A model generated the notes under the pieces. It was not told the DNA's origin. It ran no database searches and saw only the letters and a program-made list of their open reading frames with translations. A stretch of 43,373 nucleotides of DNA, from NCBI GenBank assembly GCA_030018055.1, contig JASEGN010000002.1, forward strand, positions 1-43,373, given 5' to 3'. Position 1 is the first letter of the stretch; each line of letters opens with the position of its first letter. Source of the stretch: Candidatus Aenigmatarchaeota archaeon (lineage in GTDB: Archaea; Aenigmatarchaeota; Aenigmatarchaeia; CG10238-14; SCSR01). A program made the translations under genes and the position numbers. This document shows positions 8,615 to 14,324 of this stretch, one piece after another.

Positions 8615-9235
8615 TTAAATACTAAATTTGTGAACCTCCTTAAGCCATCGATACGCTTCACTAGCTAATGGGTCTAGAAAGGGTTCTTCTATTCTGCTTA
8701 ATATTTTCAACATTTTCTCTGCTTCCCTACGTTGTTTTTTCTTATATTCCATGCTATTTTTTAATATAGCCTCTGCTTCCATCCCTAAGCTATTTCTTCT
8801 AAAAGCTTCATACCCAAGTTTCCATGTATCTTGTTCTTTCTCTTTGTCGTAACTTGAGAATGCTTCTCCTCTTTTTTCCTCAGGAAGATTATTAAGCTCT
8901 TCACGGTTGCCACCAAGTAGAAAATGCAATTTTCCCACAAATTTATAAGGATCCCCGTAGAATTCATCTATTAACACATGTTCTTCAGATAATTTAATAA
9001 CAAAGTTTAAATAAGTTTTAAATTGCTCACTTTTGTTTTTGAAGTAACTGTCTATTTCACTTCTTTCTACTCCCCACGTTAATAACTCATATGCCGCTTC
9101 CGTAGCTAGAGCTAGATCTTCCCTTAATTGTTCTTCCGTTTTAGCAGCATATCCTTTTGCTATGTAGGTATCTATGATATATCCAATTTTTCCAAGAATT
9201 TCAAGTTGTTCAACTAATACCTTATCATTCATCAC
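8615..9235 (-). CDS. Unknown helical protein, 206 residues
   Basis: Not recognised. The sequence is almost wholly charged, helix-forming stretches with heptad-like Leu/Ile spacing and no Cys. There is a central segment DEFYGDPYKFVGKLHFLLGG and a basic run KKKQRREAEK near the C-terminus. No membrane segment, signal peptide or known catalytic motif is visible. The start ATG at 9235 is followed directly by a second ATG. The gene is convergent with the aldo/keto reductase (13-base gap) and ends no obvious operon. The open frame and amino-acid usage match neighbouring genes, so it is probably real. Confidence 0.6.
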   Translation of the reverse strand: MMNDKVLVEQLEILGKIGYIIDTYIAKGYAAKTEEQLREDLALATEAAYELLTWGVERSEIDSYFKNKSEQFKTYLNFVIKLSEEHVLIDEFYGDPYKFVGKLHFLLGGNREELNNLPEEKRGEAFSSYDKEKEQDTWKLGYEAFRRNSLGMEAEAILKNSMEYKKKQRREAEKMLKILSRIEEPFLDPLASEAYRWLKEVHKFSI

Positions 9236-9317
9236 AAATATTATTTGTTTTAGATATAGTTTTAAAAATATTCAGATTTTGACCAACGAAGAGATAATCA
9301 GATAATTAAAGGCTATG

Positions 9318-9401
9318 TGGACCGGGCGGGACTTGAACCCACAACCTCGGCTTTGCAAGAGCCGCGATTTTGGCAAACTTCTACCATTGATCTACCGGCC
9401 C
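9318..9401 (-). tRNA. tRNA-Ala(UGC) with a 12-base intron in the D arm
   Basis: On the minus strand the acceptor arm GGGCCGG pairs with CCGGTCC, including G3-U70, the alanine identity pair, with discriminator A at 9318. The anticodon arm is CGGCT-CTTGCAA-AGCCG with anticodon TGC at 9355-9357. The T arm is GTGGG-TTCAAGT-CCCGC. The D arm is 12 bases too long. Removing 9369-9380 leaves GATC-AATGGTA-GATC, a normal D arm, and a 72-base tRNA. A TATA-like element (9421-9432) lies upstream on the same strand. CCA is not encoded. Confidence 0.93.
9369..9380 (-). other. Noncanonical tRNA intron (between positions 22 and 23)
   Basis: Twelve bases interrupt the 3' strand of the D stem. The flanks fold as a BHB: central helix TGGT/GCCA (one U-G), 5' bulge AGA, 3' bulge AAA, and a 5-base terminal loop. 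Cutting after the second base of each bulge removes exactly these 12 bases. The outer helix is weak (one A-T pair). D-arm introns are known in some archaea whose splicing endonuclease has relaxed specificity. Confidence 0.8.
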
Positions 9402-9433
9402 ATAATTTTATTATCCATCTTAATTTATAAATA

Positions 9434-9619
9434 ATGCCGAAACCAAAAAAATGGAAAGGAAAGATAAAAAAGAAGAGAGGGAAATTAGCTTGCCCCAAAT
9501 GCCTTTCTACAGATTTTGAGATTTTAGGCGAGGAATTTACTACAATGGCCAAATATCCTTTCTTACTCAGAATAAAATGTAAAAAATGTGGTTACGAAGG
9601 AGAAGCCATTAAGATTTAG
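9434..9619 (+). CDS. Small zinc-ribbon protein
   Basis: A 61-residue basic protein starting MPKPKKWKGKIKKKRGK, followed by a four-cysteine zinc ribbon: CPKC near residues 20-23 and CKKCG near residues 52-56, separated by about 28 residues. The basic tail plus zinc ribbon suggests nucleic-acid or ribosome binding; no specific family was recognised. An AT-rich element at 9405-9414 lies about 25 bases before the ATG, consistent with a leaderless message. Its 3' end overlaps the stop of EF-2 on the other strand by 4 bases. Confidence 0.65.
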   Translation: MPKPKKWKGKIKKKRGKLACPKCLSTDFEILGEEFTTMAKYPFLLRIKCKKCGYEGEAIKI

Positions 9620-11890
9620 AACTCTGCTTTTGGTATTTCCTCTGGTAATCCCTTTCTTTTTCTTATAGCTTTTGTTACAGACTCAAATAATTCTTTTGGT
9701 AACCTTTCAAAAGTTGTCTCAATTAAAGAGTAGAATCCTCTACCAGATGTTGACGATTTCAACGAAGCATCAAAACCAAATAAATCAGCTACAGGAATTT
9801 TTGCAGTTATTATACTTGCTCCCCTTTCTTCTCTCATAGCAAGAATTTGCCCTCTTCTTCCTTCCACTTCTCTTATAGCTTCTCCCATAAGCTCAGTAGG
9901 CACATCTATTCTAATTGTTTGTTTTGGCTCTAGCAAAGCTATGCTCATCAACATACCTTGCCTTATAGCATATCTTGTAGCTGGCATTATCTGTCCCGGG
10001 CCTCTATGCACAGGGTCTTCATGTAGTTTAGCATCAGCAATTGTGACTTTTACTCTTGTACATGGTTCTTTGGCTAAAGGTCCTTCATCCATTAAATTGG
10101 AAAAGGCATCTTTGACCATTTCAATAATTTCATTCATAAATTGCACTCCTTTGGTTAAATCAATTAGAACATTTCTATTGTGTATTAAGATGACATTTTT
10201 TGCAATATCGTATGGTATTCCGGCCTCTGAAATTTTCCTAAATATATGAATGTGTTTGGGTCTCAGCTCCATTTCACTTGGTATTTCACCCTCTAGCATT
10301 TTTTTATAAACACTATCCTCTAATGGCTCAACAATTATGTAAAGCTTATTATGTTTGTTTGGAGATTTACCCTCTATCTCAGGTGATTTCGCAACTATAG
10401 TTTCTCTATAAACAACAATAGGTGGCGACATCTCAACCTCAAGCCCAATCTGTCTTAATTTATTCTCAACCTTTGCCTCAAGATGAAGCTCTCCAAGGCC
10501 TGAGACTAAGTATTCTCCAGTTTCGGGGTTAATTTTTACTTGTAGAGTAGTATCTTCTCTTCCAATCTGTTTCAAAGAGTCTACTACTCTTGGTAGCTCC
10601 ATTGGGTTTTTAGCCTCTACCGACTTTGTAACAACAGGCTCGAACAAATGTCTAATCTCCTCAAAAGGCTCAACCAGAGCATCTGGTTCACAAACAGTTT
10701 CACCAGTAAAAGCCTCTGGAATGCCGACTATAGCTGCAATATTTCCCGCAGTAATTTCATCAATAGGTATGCGTAGAATTCCTTTGTATACAGCAACTTG
10801 TTGGATTCTTTTTTTCACTCTTTGGCCAATTAAATACACTTCATCTCCCCTTGAAATTTTACCAGAAAATAGCCTCCCAGTAGCAACAAAACCAACATGA
10901 GGATCAGGAACCATTTTTGTTATTATTATTACAGTTTTTCCATTTGCATCGCAAGCAAGCATCTGTTGCCCAATCTCCGATTCTAAATCACCACGCCAAA
11001 TCCTACTTAGCCTATATTTCTGTGCTTCCAAAGGATTTGGAAGATGCTTTATTATCATATCTAAAACAACTTGGTGTAATGGAGCTATTTTTGCCAGTTC
11101 ATCCTCTTTATCTTCCATGGTCAAATCGATTATTTGCTTAAAAGTTATCCCAGTCTTTTTCATATAAGGGATTGAGATCGCCCATCTCTTTAAAGCAGAA
11201 CCAAAAGCTACACTACCCTCTGCTACAGAAACAAGCCATTTATTTTTATATTCCTCTTCAGCATATTTTTGGATTAAAATATTTACATCAGCGATTATTC
11301 TTTCAAATCTTTGTTGTAGCTCTTCTGGAGTTAGCTTTAGTTGTTTAATGCATTTATCAACTTTATTAACAAACAAAACTGGCTTTACCCTTTCTCTTAG
11401 TGCCTGACGAAAAACAGTCTCGGTTTGCGGCATGATCGATTCAACCGCATCTATCAAAACAATTGTTCCATCTACAGCGCGCATTGCCCTGGTAACATCT
11501 CCACCAAAATCTACGTGACCAGGAGTGTCAACTAAGTTAATTAAATAATCTTCTCCCTCGTACTCATGAACCATTGAAACGTTAGCACCATAGATGGTTA
11601 GCTGACGTCTACGTTCTTGTTAATGTCCAGAAAGGCTTACCTTTCTAGAATTCATCAAACCAAGTGTACATCACTTTTCCGGCCATTTCTTCAGCTATCA
11701 TGCATGCGCTGGTTTTTAATGACCATCTGCGCCACTCATCAAGTTATCAGTCAATGTCGTCTTTTCATGCACATAAGCTATTACACCTATGCGATCCATG
11801 ATGAACATGACTGCTTGTGGCTACATTGCGAATTCTAGTAGGGTTTCTCATGACTTCTTTAATTCTTTCTATCATCTCTCTCTTCGGCAT
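9616..11890 (-). CDS. fusA: Translation elongation factor EF-2, split by three BHB introns
   Basis: GTPase that translocates tRNA and mRNA on the ribosome. The frame from 11619 to 9616 is uninterrupted, with DTPGHVDFGGDVTRAM (G3), FVNKVDK (G4) and the diphthamide-site motif HRGPGQIMPATR. Upstream, the coding sequence resumes only as fragments. Exons are 11890-11795, 11763-11727, 11703-11651 and 11619-9616 (96+37+53+2004 = 2190 bases, 729 codons plus stop). The joined start reads MPKREMIERIKEVMRNPTR, then IRNVATSSHVHHG+KTTLTDN, LMSGAG+MIAEEMAGK and WFDE+QERRRQLTI, matching EF-2 from the P-loop to switch I. A strong Shine-Dalgarno (GGAGGTGAG) sits 2 bases before ATG 11890. It is last in the rpo-str operon, after two winged-helix genes. 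Unspliced mRNA would stop inside intron 1. Confidence 0.9.
11620..11650 (-). other. EF-2 intron 3 (31 bases, canonical BHB)
   Basis: Phase 0, between FDE and QERRRQLTI just before switch I. Fold: outer helix TTT/AAG, central helix GATG/CATT (one G-U), 5' bulge AAT cut AA^T, a 10-bp inner helix closed by loop TAAG, 3' bulge AAC cut AA^C. It contains an in-frame TAG, so it cannot be read through. Confidence 0.9.
11704..11726 (-). other. EF-2 intron 2 (23 bases, canonical BHB)
   Basis: Phase 1, inside a Gly codon of SGAGM. Fold: outer helix GTG/CAT, central helix GCGC/GCGC, 5' bulge AGA cut AG^A, inner helix TGGT/ACCA with an 8-base loop, 3' bulge ATG cut AT^G. Joining gives GGC GCA GGC ATG ATA (GAGMI). 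This is the clearest BHB in the window. Confidence 0.9.
11764..11794 (-). other. EF-2 intron 1 (31 bases, BHB), splitting the P-loop
   Basis: It lies between GGA (Gly) and AAG (Lys) of HVHHG-KTT, phase 0. Fold on the RNA: central helix CATG/CATG; 5' bulge GAT cut GA^T; inner helix CGCATA/TATGTG (one G-U) with a 12-base loop; 3' bulge AAA cut AA^A. The adjacent outer helix is weak (one T-A pair), but GTCATGT upstream can pair with ACATTGAC downstream. Removal restores KTTLTDN in frame. Confidence 0.85.
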
Positions 11891-11906
11891 TACTCACCTC
11901 CTTTTT

Positions 11907-12157
11907 TTAAATTTTTAGATTCCAAACTTTATAAGTTCCCTCCTTTCTAGAAGAAATTACATTCCATCTTTCCAATGTATTTAGACAATTAATAATTGTC
12001 GTTAGAGATTTTCCAAATTTTTTTGATAATTGTTTAGTGCTAATGGATTTGTTATTTTTGATTTCGTTTATCATGTCCTCAAAGGTAAAGCTTTAATAAC
12101 ACCTTGGCCTTTATCATTCCTATCATGCAATTCAAATAAATCTAATCTATTTTCCAT
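11907..12157 (-). CDS. Small winged-helix DNA-binding protein, frame broken or spliced
   Basis: From ATG 12157 the frame reads MENRLDLFELHDRNDKGQG and stops at 12071. A second frame continues EDMINEIKNNKSISTKQLSKKFGKS, then LERWNVISSRKEGTYKVWNLKI, and ends at 11907. The second part is a typical helix-turn-helix with a wing. A 20-base BHB-like intron (12080-12099) would join them into a 76-residue protein reading KGQG-EDMINE; otherwise one base is missing. It starts 4 bases after the winged-helix gene upstream and ends 16 bases before EF-2, so the three are cotranscribed. The DNA target is unknown; autoregulation of the operon is a guess. Confidence 0.55.
12080..12099 (-). other. Candidate BHB intron in the winged-helix gene (20 bases)
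   Basis: Central helix AAGG/CCTT; 5' bulge TGT cut TG^T; 3' bulge TGA cut TG^A; outer pairs CC/GG; inner helix of only two pairs. Removing it restores the frame without a stop. Other 4-bp helices with the right phase also exist here, so this is weaker than the EF-2 introns. Confidence 0.4.
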
Positions 12158-12161
12158 ATTA

Positions 12162-12404
12162 TCAACTTCTTTTCAGTCTTATTATGATATTACCACCTCT
12201 TTCAGAGGGTAGCATTTCTACTATTTCTATTTTTTCCCCAGGGTACCCATGTTTTTTAGTAGTCACATACTTATATACAGTAGCTCTGGGTTCTTTTATT
12301 ATTCTTGCTAATTTATTAATCCATATTCCCTTTGGGTGTTTAGATAGCTCTTTCAATATTTTTTCAACTAATTTCAGTCTTTTCGGTCCCTTAACTCCTA
12401 CCAT
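12162..12404 (-). CDS. Small winged-helix transcriptional regulator-like protein
   Basis: An 80-residue basic protein: MVGVKGPKRLKLVEKILKELSKHPKGIWINKL, then ARIIKEPRATVYKYV as the likely recognition helix, then a wing GEKIEIVEMLPSERGGNIIIRLKRS. The pattern is a winged helix-turn-helix. It sits between rps7 and EF-2, a place not usually occupied by a regulator in the str cluster, and is followed by a second winged-helix gene. A 15-base repeat begins 2 bases before its ATG (12406-12420) with a second copy at 12471-12485, which could be its own operator. Function beyond DNA binding is not known. Confidence 0.7.
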   Translation of the reverse strand: MVGVKGPKRLKLVEKILKELSKHPKGIWINKLARIIKEPRATVYKYVTTKKHGYPGEKIEIVEMLPSERGGNIIIRLKRS

Positions 12405-12405
12405 A

Positions 12406-12485
12406 TTGTAGACACCTGTTTATATTATAATTTACTTATTTATAAAGATTTCCATACCTAAAAATATATTTTGTAGACACATGTT
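12406..12485. repeat. Direct repeat pair upstream of the winged-helix gene (possible operator)
   Basis: TTGTAGACACCTGTT at 12406-12420 and TTGTAGACACATGTT at 12471-12485 differ at one base and are 65 bases apart, start to start. A related TGTAGATAG lies near 12519. They occupy the 150-base gap between rps7 and the winged-helix gene. Position next to the start codon suggests a regulator site; function is inferred. Confidence 0.5.
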
Positions 12486-12554
12486 CACAATATGAAATAA
12501 AAATGTAAAATAATACTGTAGATAGCTATCATGATATGAAATTAAAATTATGAA

Positions 12555-13157
12555 TTATCTAGCTCCCTCAGCTTCCTTCTCTATTCTCTCACGTTCTTTT
12601 ATAGCTTCTGATTTACTAGCATCGTTATTATAAGCAGCAATAATTTCCTGTGCCAAAGTTTCTACCATTCTTTCCCTCTTTCCAAAAGCCTTTCTATAAG
12701 CAGCCTGAACTATATTCCTCAAAGCTATATCAACCCTTCTCTGCGGAGAGGTAATTACAGCTCTCCTGACAATAATTCCTCCGACCTGATACCCTGCTAT
12801 CTCTTCGCGAAGAGCAGCATTTTCTATGGCTCTAACTAAAACTTCAATCGGATTCTTGGTAGTTTTTTTCTCAATATTTTCAAATGCGCCTTTTACAATT
12901 TTGTAATGAATTTGTAGTTTTCCAACTGCTCTACCTGAAGTTAGAACATGTTTTTTCCCTCTATGTCCAGGAATTTGTAATTTATTTATCAACCTCTCTA
13001 CTATATGCATCTTCGACTTGTAAAATTGTTGTTGGCTATATTTGCCAGTAGTTTTTGGTAATATTATAGGTTGAAGATTAACATATCTTACAAGACCAGG
13101 GTCTCTTACTTCAACTCCCTCGCTCGACCATTTTCCAAAAATTTTTATTTCAACCAT
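12555..13157 (-). CDS. rps7: 30S ribosomal protein S7 (uS7)
   Basis: Archaeal uS7, which binds the 3' major domain of 16S rRNA. Recognised from KIFGKWSSEGVEVRDPGLVRYVNL, RLINKLQIPGHRGKKHVLTSGRA, NPIEVLVRAIENAALREEIAGYQVGGIIVRRAVITSPQRRVDIALR and the C-terminal AAYNNDASKSEAIKERERIEKEAEGAR. I prefer the ATG at 13157 because GGAG lies 9 bases upstream; the ATG at 13166 sits 1 base after GGAG. It follows rps12 by about 67 bases in the str operon. Confidence 0.95.
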   Translation of the reverse strand: MVEIKIFGKWSSEGVEVRDPGLVRYVNLQPIILPKTTGKYSQQQFYKSKMHIVERLINKLQIPGHRGKKHVLTSGRAVGKLQIHYKIVKGAFENIEKKTTKNPIEVLVRAIENAALREEIAGYQVGGIIVRRAVITSPQRRVDIALRNIVQAAYRKAFGKRERMVETLAQEIIAAYNNDASKSEAIKERERIEKEAEGAR

Positions 13158-13224
13158 TCTTAACATTCTCCAATTTCGTCACAAAAATTTATGAATGAAA
13201 TAGAAGATAAAATCAATTTAATTA

Positions 13225-13644
13225 TCATCTTGCAGGCTTTTGTTTTTTACCAGTTAAAATTTCACTAAGTGCAACCCCATTTACAGCCACAACCTTATAT
13301 TTAATGCCCCACATGCTGCCCTTTGGTCCTGCCTGAGATCCACCTATCCTTTCGATTATCACCTCATCATGTTCATCTATCTTATCAATTGCTGCTTCCC
13401 CAGGCACATGAGCAGTAACTTGCACATTATTTTTTATAAGCTGAACTCTCACAGCTTTAACTAACCCAGAACAAGGCTTTCTTTGCTCTACACCTTTTTT
13501 ATACAGAACAATACCTCTAGCTTGGGGAGCACCCTCTAGTGGATCCTTTCTCCAGAGTTTCAACACTTTATACTTATGTTCAAACTTTGCCCATCTAAAC
13601 TTTTTCCTAGCCTTTCTTAATTTTCTTGCACCAAATTCACCCAT
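13225..13644 (-). CDS. rps12: 30S ribosomal protein S12 (uS12)
   Basis: 139-residue archaeal uS12 of the decoding centre. It shows GARKLRKARKKFRWAKFEHK, DPLEGAPQARGIVLYKKGVEQRKPCSGLVKAVRVQL, AHVPGEAAIDKIDEHDEVIIERIGGSQAGPKGSMWGIKYKVVAVNGVAL. The PNSA-like decoding loop is QRKPCSG. It starts 4 bases after the NusA-like gene and is in the usual order L30e-NusA-S12-S7. Confidence 0.95.
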   Translation of the reverse strand: MGEFGARKLRKARKKFRWAKFEHKYKVLKLWRKDPLEGAPQARGIVLYKKGVEQRKPCSGLVKAVRVQLIKNNVQVTAHVPGEAAIDKIDEHDEVIIERIGGSQAGPKGSMWGIKYKVVAVNGVALSEILTGKKQKPAR

Positions 13645-13648
13645 TCAA

Positions 13649-14059
13649 TCACCTTATAACCAAATCTTTAATACCAAAGTTCCTTTTAAATATCTTTTTT
13701 AATAAATTTAAATTTTTCCTTTCCCTACCAATTACAATACCCCTATGTTTTTTATCAACCCAAACCTCCAATTTATCGCCCATTAAATCTATTCTATTTG
13801 CTTGTGGAATAACCCCTCTGGTAAATACGGTGATATCTGGAGAGAATTCAAATAACTTTATGTTCTTTTTTACAATTTTCTCTACAGTTTTTATATTTTT
13901 TCCATTTTTCCCTATAGCAATGCCAAGTTTGCCCTCCTCAACTATCATATAAATTGTGTTACCGCCCTCATCAATTATACAATCTTTAATTAAACTTCCT
14001 GTGAAGCTTTCAAAGAGTGTTATGAGTTTAATTGCTTCTTCATCAAATTTTACGTCCAT
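13649..14059 (-). CDS. nusA: NusA-like KH-domain transcription elongation protein
   Basis: 136 residues with two KH domains: the first around GKLGIAIGKNGKNIKTVEKIV (GxxG = GKNG) and the second around KKHRGIVIGRERKNLNLLKKIF (GRER in place of GxxG). Archaeal NusA is this minimal KH1-KH2 form, without the bacterial N-terminal or S1 domain. Its fixed place between rpl30e and rps12 supports the call. Only one base separates it from rpl30e. Confidence 0.9.
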   Translation of the reverse strand: MDVKFDEEAIKLITLFESFTGSLIKDCIIDEGGNTIYMIVEEGKLGIAIGKNGKNIKTVEKIVKKNIKLFEFSPDITVFTRGVIPQANRIDLMGDKLEVWVDKKHRGIVIGRERKNLNLLKKIFKRNFGIKDLVIR

Positions 14060-14060
14060 G

Positions 14061-14324
14061 CTACTCTTCTATAACCAGAGTTGATATGGGGAATGGTTTA
14101 CCGCAGGTAACTCCTAATTCCTTGCTAGTTCCTTTAAAAATCTCCACCTTTAAATTAAAAATTTTCGCATTATGCTCAATTTGTTTACGCATAGGTTCTG
14201 GAATATTTTCTGCTATAACAATAAATTTTGGTTTACCACTTTTTATAAACTTAATCGATTGCTTGTACCCAAAGGTGATTTTATTTGACTTAATTGCATC
14301 AAGGATAATTTCTGTTAAACTCAT
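14061..14324 (-). CDS. rpl30e: 50S ribosomal protein L30e (eL30)
   Basis: 87-residue member of the L7Ae/L30e family: AIKSNKITFGYKQSIKFIKSGKPKFIVIAENIPEPMRKQIEHNAKIF, ending TCGKPFPISTLVIEE. It binds kink-turn RNA in the large subunit. Its ATG overlaps the rpoA2 stop (ATGA), indicating coupled translation, and it is in the standard archaeal position after rpoA2. Confidence 0.92.
   Translation of the reverse strand: MSLTEIILDAIKSNKITFGYKQSIKFIKSGKPKFIVIAENIPEPMRKQIEHNAKIFNLKVEIFKGTSKELGVTCGKPFPISTLVIEE

Noticed and set aside
9313..9552. Minus-strand 79-residue open frame
   Set aside because: Its C-terminal part is the translated tRNA-Ala gene (typical GSSPARST ending) and it overlaps the zinc-ribbon gene.
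9616..11574. EF-2 starting at the GTG/ATG near 11574 as a truncated protein or pseudogene
   Set aside because: This form lacks the P-loop and switch I. The upstream sequence holds the missing exons, a perfect Shine-Dalgarno and three foldable introns that restore the full length.
11617..11838. Plus-strand open frame opposite the EF-2 start
   Set aside because: It is antisense to EF-2 exons and introns and shows no protein-like composition.
11575..11890. Assembly noise or hypermutation as the cause of the broken EF-2 start
   Set aside because: Random error would not leave three elements that each fold as BHB and each restore the frame at the predicted cut sites.
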